Shown: positions 42,540-57,552, numbered from the stretch's first letter. The stretch is 64,000 bases of DNA from JBBROS01 sp965199595 (GCA_965199595.1 OZ241182.1:2356001-2420000); one strand, 5' to 3'. The notes: a model not told the origin generated them from the sequence alone. Made by a program: numbers and translations.

Positions 42540-45500
42540 TTGAGCGCAACCGCCACACCGATCCCAACCGTCCTGGGCCGCCGCACACCCCGGATCCTCC
42601 GGTCTGCCGACCCGGCCTCCACAAACTGGGCCGCGGCGCTGGATCGTGCGTCAGCCCTCGGGTTCGATACGCTGCTGCTGCCGCACTCGTCGGTCCCTGC
42701 GGGTCTCGTGCAGGGTGCCGCGGGGCTGGGCGTCGCCCTGATGTGCGATGTACAACTGGATCAGGCGCCGCCGGGTTGGAACCATGGCGGGCCGTTCCGC
42801 CGCCTGCCGTCGCCGACTCTCGATCCACGCGAGCCGATGACCATGGCGGAAACTGCGATCGCTTCGGTGGCGACCCTGGCCGATATCGCGGGGCTTGCGG
42901 AGGTCTGGAGCGCGGAGATCAACCGGCTGCAGGCCGCGGGGATCAGCGGTGTGCGTCTGCTTGGCCTCGCGGACCTGCCCGCCTGGGGCGTGGTCGGGCT
43001 GGTGACGGCGCTGCGGACCGCTTGCCCATCCATGGTTCTGTTCGGCTCCACCCTGGGCCTGCCCTGGCCGGTGCTGCAGGCGCTGCCGCCGCAGTCGCTG
43101 GATCTGGTGAGCCTGTCGCTGCCGTTCTGGGACGGGCATTCGGATTGGCTGTGGACCGAGCTGGAACTGCTGCGCCGGGTCGCGCCGGTGGTGGCCGAGG
43201 CCGGAGGCCATCCGGACCGTGCCGCCTTCGCCGCCGTGGTGGCGGAGGGCTGGATGTCCACTGGCGAGGTGGCCGATGCGGAGACGTTCAACCGCATCCG
43301 CTCCACGGCGTTGGCCGGACTGCCCTGGTCCCGCCTGGTGTCGGCACCCGGGGCCGCCCTGGCGCTGCTCCGCACCGACTCGCCGGACCCAAGGCAGTCG
43401 CATCGGGCGGCGCTGGCGTTGACCGCCATCAGCCCGGCTGCCCCGCTCGATGCCGGGGTGCTGCTGGCCGCCGCCGAGGGCGCGTTCGGGGCGTTCATGC
43501 CGGTGCTCGGCGCCGGCGAAGCCTCGCTCACGCCCTCCACACGCCTGAGCCTGCGGCCCGGCAGCCTCTCCGTCTATGCGGCGTCCGGGCGTTCGAAGCC
43601 GGTGGTCAGCCCGTTGTCGCGCAAGGCCGCGGAGACCGCCGCGACCCGGCCGCGCCTGGCGATCGAGGCTCCCTCGCCCTGCGTCGATGGCGGCCGCTTC
43701 CCGGCGCGCCAGGTGGTCGGCAGCGAGGTTGTCGTCGAAGCCGACATCATCGGCGACGGCCACGACCATCTCGCCGCCGCCCTGCGCTGGCGCGGGCCCG
43801 GCGAGACCGAGTGGTCCGAGGTCCGCATGACCCACGTGGTCAACGACCGCTGGACCGCCCGCTTCCCGCTGACGCGCATGGGCATGCACCACTACAGCGT
43901 CGAGGCCTGGAAGGACGTCTACGACACCTTTGTCGATGAGCTGGAAAAAAAGCACGCGGCCGGGGTGCCGATCACGCTGGAAGTCCAGGAGGGCGGCGTT
44001 CTGGTGCGCGCTGCCCTGGAGCGAAGCAAGCGCGGCAATCGCAGCGCGCTCGCGGCCGTGGTCAAGGTGCTCGAGAAGGGCGACCTGGATGCCAAGCGCC
44101 AGATCCTGCTCGCTGCCTCCACCCAGGAGGCGATGGCGCGTGCCGATGACCGCGTGCACCGGGTCAGCATCGAGCCGATCCCGGTGCAGGCGGAGCGCAG
44201 CGGCGCCGCCTTCGCAAGCTGGTATGAGGTGTTCCCGCGCTCCATGAGCGACGACGAGACCCGGCACGGCACCTTCCGCGACGTGCAGCGCCATCTGCCG
44301 CGCATCGAGGCCATGGGCTTCGACGTGCTGTATTTCCCGCCGATCCATCCGATCGGCCTGAAGAACCGCAAGGGTCGCAACAACACGCTGACGCCCACGC
44401 CGGAGGATGTCGGCAGCCCCTATGCCATCGGGTCCATCGATGGCGGGCATGACGCGATCCATCCGGAGCTGGGCTCCATCGAGGACTTCCAGCACCTGCG
44501 TGCCGCCGCGGCCGAGCATGGCATCGAGCTTGCCCTGGACTTCGCCATCCAGTGTTCGCCCGACCACCCCTGGCTGGAGCAGCACAAGAACTGGTTCACC
44601 TGGCGGCCGGACGGCACCATCCGCTATGCCGAGAACCCGCCCAAGAAGTACCAGGACATCGTCAACGTCGATTTCTACGCGCCGGGCGCCGTGCCGGACC
44701 TGTGGATCGCGCTGTGCGACGCGGTGCTGTACTGGGCTGGTCAGGGCGTGCGGCTGTTCCGGGTCGACAACCCGCACACCAAGTCTCTGCCGTTCTGGGA
44801 GTGGATGATCGCGGAAGTGCAGGCGCGCTACCCGGATTCGGTGTTCCTGGCAGAGGCGTTCACCCGGCCCAAGGTGATGTATCGCCTGGCCAAGGTCGGG
44901 TTCAGCCAGTCCTACACCTACTTCACCTGGCGCAGCACACCCTGGGAGTTCCGCGAGTATATGACCGACCTGACCCAGGGTCCGGCACGGGACTTCTTCC
45001 GCCCGCACTTCTTCGTCAACACGCCTGACATCAACCCGGTGCCATTGCAGACCTGCCCGCGCTCCGGCTTCCTCAGCCGGGCTGCCCTGGCTGCCACGCT
45101 GTCCGGGCTGTGGGGCGTGTACAACGGGTTCGAGTTGTGCGACGCCACGCCGGTGCCGGGCAAGGAGGAATATCTGGACAGCGAGAAATACCAGATCCGC
45201 GCCTGGGATTGGCAGCGGCCCGGCAATATCGTCGCCGAGATCGCTCAGCTCAATGCCATCCGCAAGCGCAACCCGGCGCTGCACACCCACCTGGGCGTGA
45301 CGTTCCTGGACTGCGACAACAACCAGGTGCTCGCGTTCGAGAAGGCGACGCCCGACCGCTCCAACGTGCTGCTGGTGGTGATCAACACCAACCTGTGGGA
45401 CCCGCAGGGCGCCACCGTCTCGGTCCCGTTCTGGCGCTGGCCCACCGAACCCGGCACCCTGATCGCCGACGACCTGGTGACCGACCGCCGCGAAACCTGG

Positions 45501-45580
45501 TCCGACCGCCGCCGTTCCTTCGTGCTCACCAGCGCGCAGCCCTACGCCATCTGGCGACTCACACCGTCCGAAGGTGACGC

Positions 45581-45584
<4 letters not shown>
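42540..45584 (+). CDS. glgE: alpha-1,4-glucan:maltose-1-phosphate maltosyltransferase GlgE, with long N-terminal extension
   Basis: A 1014-residue protein, much longer than actinobacterial GlgE (about 660-700). Residues about 1-365 form an additional alanine-rich, degenerate TIM-barrel-like region. The DUF3416/N-domain follows (from RLAIEAPSPCVDGGRFPARQVVGSE), then the GH13 domain. Catalytic Asp743 is in RLFRVDNPHTKSLPFWEW and Glu772 in FLAEAFTRPKVMYRL. The family motifs SPDHPWLEQH and YAENPPKKYQDI are also present. GlgE transfers maltosyl units from maltose-1-phosphate to alpha-glucan. The start is TTG 42540; no good ATG lies nearby. It is the first gene of the seven-gene operon and overlaps treS by ATGA. 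Confidence 0.9.
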
Positions 45585-48903
<3,319 letters not shown>

Positions 48904-48904
<1 letters not shown>

Positions 48905-51078
48905 TGGCGATGCTCGACTCCGGTGCCGTGCAGGCCTTGGTCGAGGGGCGGCACGGCGACCCCTTCGCCGTGCTCGGGCCGCATGACGTGGATGGCGCGA
49001 CCATGGTGCGGGTGCTGCTGCCCGGCGCCGATGGCGTCACGCTGATCGACGCCAAGGGCGAGCCGATCGGCACAACGGAGAAGGTGCACGAGCGCGGCTT
49101 CTTCGAGGGCGCCTTGTCGACGCCCGGCCCCTATCGACTGCGGGTGCAGACGCACGGCATCACCTATGAGGCGGACGACCCCTACCGCTTCGGGCCGACG
49201 CTCTGGCCGCTCGACCTGCATTTGATGTCGCAGGGGCGGCACCGCGATCTCGGCTATACCCTGGGTGCGCATCCCGCGGAATATGACGGCGTGGCGGGCG
49301 TGCGCTTCGCCGTCTGGGCGCCAAATGCCAGCCGCGTCTCGGTGGTCGGCGACTTCAACCACTGGGACACCACTCGCCACCCGATGCGCAAGCAGGACGG
49401 CGTGGGCGTGTGGGAGATGTTCGTGCCGGGTGCCAATGTCGGCACCATCTACAAGTTTGACATGCTGGGGCCGCACGGCGAACCGCTGCCGCAAAAGGCC
49501 GATCCCATCGCCTGGGCCACCGAACGCGCCCCGGCCACCGGCTCCATCGTCGCCGACCACACCCCATTCCCCTGGACCGACGGCGCCTGGATGGCCCGGC
49601 GCGGCAGCCTGCAAACCGCCACCGCCCCGATCAGCGCCTATGAGGTGCACGCCGCCTCCTGGGCTCCCGCCGCCGCGGCGGGCGAGACCGGATGGGCGGA
49701 GCTGGCCGACAAGCTGGTGCCCTATTGCGCCGGGATGGGCTTCACGCACCTCGAGCTGCTGCCGATCATGGAGCATCCGTTCGGCGGCTCCTGGGGCTAT
49801 CAGCCGCTGGGCCAGTTCGCCACCAGCGCGGTGCTGGGCTCGCCCGAGGCCTTCGCCGCCTTCGTCGACCGTTGTCACGCCATGGGCGTCGGCGTCCTGC
49901 TCGACTGGGTGCCGGCGCACTTCCCGACCGACGCGCACGGCCTGGCCCGGTTCGACGGCACCGCGCTGTATGAGCACGAAGACCCGCGGGAGGGGTTCCA
50001 CCAGGACTGGAACACCAACATCTTCAACCTCGGGCGCAACGAGGTGCGTGGCTTCCTGATCGCCTCCGCCATGTTCTGGCTGAAGCAGTATCACGTCGAC
50101 GGGCTGCGCGTGGATGCCGTCGCCTCCATGCTCTACCGCGACTACAGCCGCAAGGCGGATGAGTGGGTGCCGAACATCCATGGCGGGCGCGAGAACCTGG
50201 AGAGCGTCGCCTTCCTGCAGGAGCTGAGCCTCGCCATCGGGGAACACGCGCCCGGCGCCGTGCTGATCGCCGAGGAAAGCACCGCCTGGCCCGGCGTCAC
50301 CCGCCCGGTGCATGAGGGCGGGCTCGGCTTCCACTACAAGTGGAACATGGGCTGGATGCACGACTCGCTCCACTACATGGAGGAGGAGCCGATCAACCGC
50401 CGCTGGCACCACGGCGAGGTCACCTTCGGGCTCGTCTATGCCTTCTCCGAACGGTTCATGCTGCCGCTGAGCCATGACGAGGTGGTCTATGGAAAGGGCT
50501 CGCTGATCCGCAAGATGCCGGGGGACCGCTGGCAGCAATTCGCCAACCTGCGGGCCTATCTCGGCTTCATGTGGACCCATCCCGGCAAGAAGCTGATCTT
50601 CATGGGCGGCGAGTTCGCACAGGACCGGGAGTGGAACCATGATGTCGGTCTCGACTGGTTCCTGCTGGATGTGCCGGAGCACCAGGGCATGCAGCACCTG
50701 GTGCGCGACCTGAATGGCCTCTACCGGCGGGAGCCGGCGCTGCATCAGGGGGACTGCGATCCCGCCGGGTTCCGCTGGGTGGTGATCGGCGATGCCGAGA
50801 ACTCGGTCTATGCCTATCTGCGGCAACCGCTGGATGGCGGCAAACCGGCGCTGGTGGTGTGCAACATGACGCCCGTGCCGCGGCAGGCCTACCGCCTGGG
50901 CGTGCCGTGCGGCGGCGTATGGACCGAGATCATGAACACGGACGCGGCGGAATACGGCGGCTCCAACCTCGGCAATGGCGGCCGTGCCTTCGCCGAGGAT
51001 GCCGGGTCGCACGACCTGCCGTTCTCGCTGGCACTGACGCTGCCGCCCCTGGCCACCGTGGTGTTTCGGCCGGAATGA
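48904..51078 (+). CDS. glgB: 1,4-alpha-glucan branching enzyme
   Basis: A 724-residue GH13 enzyme that introduces alpha-1,6 branches into the GlgE-made glucan. An N-terminal domain is followed by CBM48 (GVRFAVWAPNASRVSVVGDFNHWD). The catalytic domain has Asp404 in GLRVDAVASMLYRDY, Glu457 in LIAEEST and the third acid in LPLSHDEVVYGKGS. Length is that of E. coli-type GlgB (about 730). No glgA or glgC is adjacent, which fits a GlgE-based rather than ADP-glucose-based role, although such genes may lie elsewhere. Confidence 0.95.
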
Positions 51079-52808
51079 GTCAGAGTTTCCATCACGCTCT
51101 CCCGTTCGGCGCGGAGCTTCGCCCGAACGGCTCCACCTTCTTCCGGATCTGGGCGCCATCCTGCCCGACGCTGCAGCTTCGCCTGCCGCAGGGCACGATC
51201 CCCATGCGGGCCGAAGCCGGCGGTTGGCACTCGGTCACCGCGGCCGCACTCGCCGGGACTGAATACAGCTTCGTGATGGCCGACGGCTTGGCCGTGCCGG
51301 ACCCGGCCTCTCGCATGCAGCTCGACGATGTCCACGGCCCCAGCGTGGTGGTCGATTCGCTGGCCTATCCGTGGCAGAACCCGGCCTGGAGCGGCCGGCC
51401 CTGGCACGAGACGGTGATCTACGAGCTGCATGTCGGCCTGCTGGGCGGCTTTGCCGGCGTGCAACGGCTGCTGCCGGAGCTGGCGGCGCTGGGGGTCACG
51501 GCCATCGAGCTGATGCCGCTCTCCGATGTGCCGGGCGAGCGGAACTGGGGTTATGACGGCGTGCTGCCGTTTGCCCCGGACCGCCGCTTCGGCACGCCCG
51601 ACGAGCTGAAGGCGATGGTGGACGCCGCGCACGGGCTGAACCTGATGGTGTTCGTGGATGTCGTCTACAACCATTTCGGCCCGGAAGGCGCCTATATCCA
51701 TGCCTTCGCCAAGCCGTTCTTCCGGGAGGACATCACCACGCCCTGGGGTGCCTCGATCGATTTCCGCCGCAACGAAGTCCGGGACTACTTCACGCAGAAT
51801 GCCTTGTACTGGCTCGATGAGTATCGGATCGACGGGCTGCGCTTCGACGCCGTGCACGCGATCTCGGAGGAGGATTTCCTCATCGACATGGCCGGCACGC
51901 TGCGGGACTTCGCGCAGGCGCAAGGGCGCCACGTACACCTGGTTCTTGAACACGAGGACAACCGCGCGGCCCTGCTCGAGGCGCCATTATACGATGCGCA
52001 ATGGGCGGATGACCTGCACCACTGCCTGCACGTCCTGCTGACCAGGGAGCACGAGGGCTACTACCAGGACTTCCAGGATGCCGCCGGCCTGCTGGCCCGG
52101 TGCCTGGCGCACGGTTTCGCCTTCGAGGGACAGATCGCCCCCCATCTGGGCCACCCGCGCGGCGAGCCCAGCGGGCACCTGCCCACCACCGCCTTCGTCA
52201 TCTGCCTGCAGAACCACGACCAGATCGGCAACCGCGCCATGGGCGAGCGGCTGACCGTGCTCGCGGACCCGGCCGGGCTGCGGGCCGCCACGGCGCTGCT
52301 GCTGCTGTCGCCGTTCATCCCGCTGCTGTTCATGGGCGAGGAATGGGCGAGCACCTCACCGTTCCAGTTCTTCACCAGCCACCCCGAGGCCCTGGCGAAG
52401 CTGGTCGACGAGGGGCGCCGCGCCGAGTTCAAGTCGTTCGAGGCCTTCGCCAACGAGGCCAAGCGCGACAAGATCCCGGCGCCCAACGACGCCGCGACCT
52501 TCGAGCGCTCCCGCCCGGCGCGGACCGACCCCGGGCATGCCGAATGGATGGCGCAGCTGCTGCGGCTGCGTCATCAGCACATTGTCCCGGGCCTGCCGGG
52601 CTGCCGCAGCCTGGGCGCCACGGTGCTGGCCGAAGGTGCGGTGCGAGGAGAGTGGATCATGGGCACCGGCGAGACGCTGACAATCATGCTGAACCTGGGG
52701 GATACCGTGGTCGAGACGCCGCCGCCGGGCCGCAAGGCGCTGTTCGTGACGCCGGGCGCCTCACCGAGCCGGCTTCCGCCCAACAGCATCGCGGTGCTGC
52801 TGGCATGA
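51075..52808 (+). CDS. treZ: malto-oligosyltrehalose trehalohydrolase TreZ
   Basis: A 577-residue GH13 enzyme that releases trehalose from maltooligosyl trehalose. It has an N-terminal CBM48-like domain (NGSTFFRIWAPSC) and ETVIYELHVGLLGGFAGVQRLLPELAALGVTAIELMPLSDVPGERNWGYDG. The catalytic Asp258 is in GLRFDAVHAI and Glu292 in LVLEHEDNR; the third acid is in CLQNHDQIGNRAMGER. It overlaps glgB and malQ by 4 bp each. Its obligatory partner TreY lies two genes downstream. Confidence 0.94.
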   Translation: MSQSFHHALPFGAELRPNGSTFFRIWAPSCPTLQLRLPQGTIPMRAEAGGWHSVTAAALAGTEYSFVMADGLAVPDPASRMQLDDVHGPSVVVDSLAYPWQNPAWSGRPWHETVIYELHVGLLGGFAGVQRLLPELAALGVTAIELMPLSDVPGERNWGYDGVLPFAPDRRFGTPDELKAMVDAAHGLNLMVFVDVVYNHFGPEGAYIHAFAKPFFREDITTPWGASIDFRRNEVRDYFTQNALYWLDEYRIDGLRFDAVHAISEEDFLIDMAGTLRDFAQAQGRHVHLVLEHEDNRAALLEAPLYDAQWADDLHHCLHVLLTREHEGYYQDFQDAAGLLARCLAHGFAFEGQIAPHLGHPRGEPSGHLPTTAFVICLQNHDQIGNRAMGERLTVLADPAGLRAATALLLLSPFIPLLFMGEEWASTSPFQFFTSHPEALAKLVDEGRRAEFKSFEAFANEAKRDKIPAPNDAATFERSRPARTDPGHAEWMAQLLRLRHQHIVPGLPGCRSLGATVLAEGAVRGEWIMGTGETLTIMLNLGDTVVETPPPGRKALFVTPGASPSRLPPNSIAVLLA

Positions 52809-54796
52809 GCGACGAGGTTGCCGGCCTGGCCCGGGCCGCGGGCGTCGCGCCCCGATGGAAGGACTATCGCGAGACCTGGCACGATGTCTCCCCCGACTCG
52901 CTGCTGGCGGTGCTCGATGCCCTGGAGCTGCCGGGTCGCACGGCTGCACAGCTGGCTTCGAGCCACGCGACCCTTGCCGAACGCAATGCGCGTCCTGCCC
53001 CTTTGATGACTGGCGTGATGGGCGAGCCGATCATCGGCCCGCTGCATGGGCGATACCAGATCACGCTGGAGCATGGCGGCGTTCAGGACGGCGTGGCCGC
53101 GGGCTCGGTGGGGCCGGTGCAGGAGGCCGGGTATCACACGCTGGAGCTGGGCGGCGTCGTCTCCACCCTGGCCGTGGCGCCCCGCCGTGGGTTTACCGTG
53201 GCGGATGCCGCGCCGGGCACCCGCCCCTGGGCGCTGGCGGTGCAGCTCTATTCGCTGCGCCGCGCCGGCGATGGCGGCATCGGCGACTTCCTGGCCCTGC
53301 AGGACCTGGTTGGTCCGGCGGCGCGGATGGGTGCCGCAGGCATTGCCATCAGCCCGGTGCATGCGCAGTTCTCCGCCGACGTGAACCGCTACAGCCCCTA
53401 TTCCCCGTCCAGCCGAATCGGGCTGAACGTGCTGCATGCCGGGCTCGGCATCCCGCCCAGCACGGAGGCGCGGCGGCTGGAGAGCCTCGACCTGCTCGAC
53501 TGGCCGGCCGCCTCCCGCCTGCGGCTCGATGCGCTGCGCTCCGCCTTCCACGCCGCCAGCCCTGAAACTCTCGCGGAGCTTGCGGCCTACCGCGCCGCCG
53601 AGGGCAGCGCATTGCACACCCACGCGGTGTTCGAGGCGCTGCACGCCCACCAGTTCGGCTCCGACCCGGCGCTGTGGCACTGGCGCAGCTGGTCCGCCGC
53701 CCTGCAGGACCCGAACAGCCCGGCCGTGCAGGATTTCGCGGCCCAACACGCCGAAGCCGTGACCCTGCACGCCTACATGCAGTTCATCACGGACCGCAGC
53801 CTGGCGGATACCCAGGCCGCGGCCCGGGCGGCGGGCATGCCGATCGGGCTGATCGCCGACCTGGCGGTGGGCGCGGACTCCGGCGGCAGCCATTGCTGGA
53901 GCCGCCAGCACGAAACGCTGCTGGGCCTGACCATCGGGGCGCCGCCGGACCTGCTGAGCGCCGGGGGCCAAAGCTGGGGCCTGGCCGCCTTCTCGCCCCG
54001 GGGCCTGATGGACAGGGGATACCGCGCCTTCATCGAGATGCTGCGCCACGCCATGCGCCATGCCGGCGGCGTGCGGATCGACCATGCCCTGGGCCTGGCC
54101 CGGCTCTGGGTGGTGCCGGACGGCGCCTCCGCCGCGGATGGGGCCTATCTCACCTTCCCGCTGGACGACATGCTGCGGCTGATCGCCCTCGAATCCGTGC
54201 GCAACCGCACCATCGTGATGGGCGAGGATCTCGGCACCATCCCGGAGGGCTTCCAGGACCGGCTGCGCGAAGCCGGCACGCTGGGCATGCGCGTGCTTTG
54301 GTTCGAGAAGTTCTTCGGCCAGTTCCTGGACCCCCGCGGCTGGACGCCGGAGGCCGCGGCCATGACCAGCACGCACGACCTGCCGACCGTCGCGGGCTGG
54401 TGGTCCGGCCGCGACCTGACCTGGCGCCGTTCGATGAACCTCGCTGGCGGTGCCGAGGCCGAGGCGCGCGAGGCGGCGGAGCGCGAGGCCGACCGGGCCG
54501 CCCTGTGGTCCGCCTTCGAGCATAGCGGCGCAGCCACCGGCCCTGCCCCCGATATCGCCGCCACCGCGGGCGTGGTGGATGCCGCCGTGCGCCACCTGGC
54601 CACCGCATCCTGCGAGCTGGTGATCCTGCCGATCGAGGACGCTCTGGGCCTGGCAGAACAGCCGAACCTTCCGGGCACGACCGACACCCACCCCAACTGG
54701 CGCCGCCGCCTGCCGGGCCAGGCCGCCACGCTGCTGGACGACCCGGCGGTGACCGCCCGCCTGGACATGCTGACCGAAGGACGCCGCACCGCATGA
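52805..54796 (+). CDS. malQ: 4-alpha-glucanotransferase (amylomaltase)
   Basis: A 663-residue GH77 enzyme that disproportionates maltooligosaccharides. MalQ-type motifs are WALAVQLYSLRRAGDGGIGDF, SPYSPSSRIGLN, IGLIADLAVG, Asp426 in GVRIDHALGL, Glu474 in VMGEDLGTIPEGF and STHDLPTVAGWW. The insertion before the catalytic domain (about 150 residues) is as in E. coli MalQ. It can supply substrates of suitable length to TreYZ and recycle short products. It overlaps treZ and treY (ATGA at both). Confidence 0.93.
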   Translation: MSDEVAGLARAAGVAPRWKDYRETWHDVSPDSLLAVLDALELPGRTAAQLASSHATLAERNARPAPLMTGVMGEPIIGPLHGRYQITLEHGGVQDGVAAGSVGPVQEAGYHTLELGGVVSTLAVAPRRGFTVADAAPGTRPWALAVQLYSLRRAGDGGIGDFLALQDLVGPAARMGAAGIAISPVHAQFSADVNRYSPYSPSSRIGLNVLHAGLGIPPSTEARRLESLDLLDWPAASRLRLDALRSAFHAASPETLAELAAYRAAEGSALHTHAVFEALHAHQFGSDPALWHWRSWSAALQDPNSPAVQDFAAQHAEAVTLHAYMQFITDRSLADTQAAARAAGMPIGLIADLAVGADSGGSHCWSRQHETLLGLTIGAPPDLLSAGGQSWGLAAFSPRGLMDRGYRAFIEMLRHAMRHAGGVRIDHALGLARLWVVPDGASAADGAYLTFPLDDMLRLIALESVRNRTIVMGEDLGTIPEGFQDRLREAGTLGMRVLWFEKFFGQFLDPRGWTPEAAAMTSTHDLPTVAGWWSGRDLTWRRSMNLAGGAEAEAREAAEREADRAALWSAFEHSGAATGPAPDIAATAGVVDAAVRHLATASCELVILPIEDALGLAEQPNLPGTTDTHPNWRRRLPGQAATLLDDPAVTARLDMLTEGRRTA

Positions 54797-57552
54797 AACA
54801 ACCCTCGGCCACTGCCCGCCTGCAGTTCCACAAGGACTTCACCCTGGCGGATGCCGAGCGGCTGGTGCCCTACTTCGCCACGCTGGGGATCAGCCACCTC
54901 TATGCGTCGCCGCTGCTGACGGCACGGGCCGGCTCCACCCACGGCTATGACATCGTGGACCATAACCGGATCAACCCGGAGCTGGGCGGCGAGGCGGCGC
55001 TGGTCAGCCTGGTGGCCCGGTTGCGCGAGCACGACATGGGCCTGATCCTCGACATCGTGCCGAACCACATGGGCGTGGGCGGCAACGACAATGCCTGGTG
55101 GCTGGACGTGCTGGAATGGGGACGGACCAGCCCCTATGCCGAGTATTTCGACATCGACTGGGACCCGGCGGACGCCTCCTTGCGCGGCCGGCTGCTGGCC
55201 CCGTTCCTGGGGGCGCCCTATGGCGAATGCCTGGCCTCGGGCGAGCTGAAGCTGCAGTTCAGCGCGGAGAGCGGACGGTTTTATGTCGCCTATCACGACC
55301 ACCATTTCCCGGTGAACCCACGCGACTACGGCTCCATCCTGCTCACCCAGGGCGGCCGGCTGGAGGGCCCAGCGCGCCTGTTCGGCGAGCTGGACGGCGC
55401 GGCGGCACGGGCCCAGGCCGAGGCGGGACGGCGGGAGCTGCGACTGCCGGCCTATGCCCAGGCGATCCGCGAGACGTTGCGCGATTACGACGCGACCACC
55501 CCGAGCGGACAGGAGCGGCTGCACCGCCTGCTCGAACGTCAGGCCTACCGCCTGTCCTGGTGGCGGGCCGCGACGGACGAGATCAACTGGCGCCGCTTCT
55601 TCGACGTGAATGGCCTGGCCGGGGTACGCGTCGAGATCCCGGAGGTGTTCGAGGACACGCATCGCACCGTGTTCCGCCTGTATGAGCAGGGGCTGATCGA
55701 CGGCCTTCGCATCGACCACGTCGACGGCCTGGCCTTCCCGCGCGAATACTGCCGCAAGCTGCGCCGCCGGCTGGATGCCATCACGCCGCTTCGCCCCGAA
55801 GGTCTGCGCGACCAGAAGCCGCTGCTCTGGGTCGAGAAGATCCTGTTCGCGCATGAACGCCTGGCCACCGAGTGGATGACCGACGGCACCACCGGATACG
55901 ACTTCATGAACGATGTCGGTGCCGTGCTGCACGACCCGGCAGGCGAAGCGCCGCTCACTGAACTCTGGACCGGCACCACCGGCCGCCCCGGCGCCTTCGA
56001 GGCGGAAGCCGAGGCGGCCCGGCGGCAGATCCTGCGGGAAAGCCTCAGCAGCGAGCTGGCCTCCGTGGCTGGCGCCCTGCACCGCGTGGCAAAGCGTGAC
56101 CTCAGGACGCGCGACTACACGCTCTCGGGCATCCGCACGACGCTGATCGAGCTGCTGGTGCATTTCCACACCTATCGGATCTATGCCGGGCCAGCCGGGA
56201 TTTCGGGGCCGGACCAGCGCGCCATGGACTGGGCGATGGCCGGTGCCCGCCGCACCGTGCGCGTCGCCGACCGGGAGCTGCTGGAGCTGGTGGCGAAATG
56301 GGTGACGGGGGCCGGCCTGCGCGACGCACCCTCCGGCACGCGGCGGCAGGAGTGGCTGCGCGCCATGGTGCGGTTTCAGCAGCTCAGCGCGCCCACCGCG
56401 GCGAAGTCGGTCGAGGACACCGCGTTCTACCGCTATGGCCGCCTGATCTCGCGCAACGAGGTCGGCAGCGAGCCGTCACAGTTCGCGCTGACGCCGGCGG
56501 GGTTCCATGCCGCGAACAAGGAGCGGCAGCGGCGCTTCCCGCGAGCCCTGCTCGCCACCGCCACGCACGACCATAAGCGGGGCGAGGACACGCGGATGCG
56601 GCTCGCGGCCCTCAGCGGACGGCCGGCCGAGTGGGCGGCGACGGTGCAGCGGTGGATGCGCCTCAACGCCCCCCTGCGCCGCAACCTCAATGGCCCGGCG
56701 CCCGATGCCGCCGACGAGGTCATGCTTTACCAAACCCTCGTCGCCGCCTGGCCGGTCGGGCTTGTTGCCAGTGATGCGGCGGGGCTCGAGGAGTATCGCG
56801 CCCGGGTTGGCGCCTGGCTGGAAAAGGCGTTGCGGGAAGCGAAGCGGCACAGCGGCTGGGTCGCGCCCAATGCGGATTATGAAGGCGCTTGTGCCGCGTT
56901 CCTGGCGGGGTGCCTGGACGGCAGCCGTCCGCTGGCTGCCGAGATCGCAGCGCTTGCCGAGCGGCTGGCGCCGGCCGGTGCCGTGAGCGGCCTGGCGCAG
57001 ACGCTGCTGCGAGTGACGGCCCCGGGCATCCCGGACCTCTACCAGGGGACCGAGTTCTGGGACTACTCGCTGGTCGATCCGGACAACCGCCGGCCGGTGG
57101 ATTTCGCGGCGCGCGAGGCCGCGCTGGCTGCCGACGAGGCTCCCGCCGCGCTGATGCCGCACTGGCGGGATGGCCGGGTGAAGCAGGCCATCATCGCCCG
57201 GATGCTGCGGCTGCGTGCTGCGGCGCCCAGCCTGTTCACCCAGGGCAGCTACACCGCGCTGCGAACCGAGGGGCCTTTGGCAGACCATATTCTCGCCTTC
57301 GCCCGGGAGCATGAGGGCCGCAGCGTTCTCGTCGCGGTGACGCGCTGTGCATTGGGGTTGCCGATGATGGAGGATCGTCCGCTGGTGTCACCGGCTGCCT
57401 GGGACGGAACCATCATTGTTCCGCCGCGTAATATGATCGAACGATCTGCATCCGGTTTGCTCGATGCGTGCTGGAGTGAGGTAATCTCCGCTCGCATGAA
57501 TGCCGGGCAGGTCCTTGGTGAGCTGCCCGTTGCAGTGTTGGAGGTTCGATGA
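54793..57552 (+). CDS. treY: malto-oligosyltrehalose synthase TreY
   Basis: A 919-residue GH13 intramolecular transglucosidase that converts the reducing end of maltooligosaccharides to a trehalose unit. N-terminal SATARLQFHKDFTLADAERLVPYFATLGISHLYASPLLTARAGSTHGYD and DIVPNHMGVGG are typical. The catalytic Asp308 is in GLRIDHVDGLAFPREY and Glu348 in LWVEKILFAHERL. The late ATATHDHKRGEDTRMRLAALS and APGIPDLYQGTEFWDYSLVDPDNRRPVDF complete the pattern. Length is slightly above average (700-900). It overlaps otsA by 4 bp. Confidence 0.94.
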   Translation: MKQPSATARLQFHKDFTLADAERLVPYFATLGISHLYASPLLTARAGSTHGYDIVDHNRINPELGGEAALVSLVARLREHDMGLILDIVPNHMGVGGNDNAWWLDVLEWGRTSPYAEYFDIDWDPADASLRGRLLAPFLGAPYGECLASGELKLQFSAESGRFYVAYHDHHFPVNPRDYGSILLTQGGRLEGPARLFGELDGAAARAQAEAGRRELRLPAYAQAIRETLRDYDATTPSGQERLHRLLERQAYRLSWWRAATDEINWRRFFDVNGLAGVRVEIPEVFEDTHRTVFRLYEQGLIDGLRIDHVDGLAFPREYCRKLRRRLDAITPLRPEGLRDQKPLLWVEKILFAHERLATEWMTDGTTGYDFMNDVGAVLHDPAGEAPLTELWTGTTGRPGAFEAEAEAARRQILRESLSSELASVAGALHRVAKRDLRTRDYTLSGIRTTLIELLVHFHTYRIYAGPAGISGPDQRAMDWAMAGARRTVRVADRELLELVAKWVTGAGLRDAPSGTRRQEWLRAMVRFQQLSAPTAAKSVEDTAFYRYGRLISRNEVGSEPSQFALTPAGFHAANKERQRRFPRALLATATHDHKRGEDTRMRLAALSGRPAEWAATVQRWMRLNAPLRRNLNGPAPDAADEVMLYQTLVAAWPVGLVASDAAGLEEYRARVGAWLEKALREAKRHSGWVAPNADYEGACAAFLAGCLDGSRPLAAEIAALAERLAPAGAVSGLAQTLLRVTAPGIPDLYQGTEFWDYSLVDPDNRRPVDFAAREAALAADEAPAALMPHWRDGRVKQAIIARMLRLRAAAPSLFTQGSYTALRTEGPLADHILAFAREHEGRSVLVAVTRCALGLPMMEDRPLVSPAAWDGTIIVPPRNMIERSASGLLDACWSEVISARMNAGQVLGELPVAVLEVR

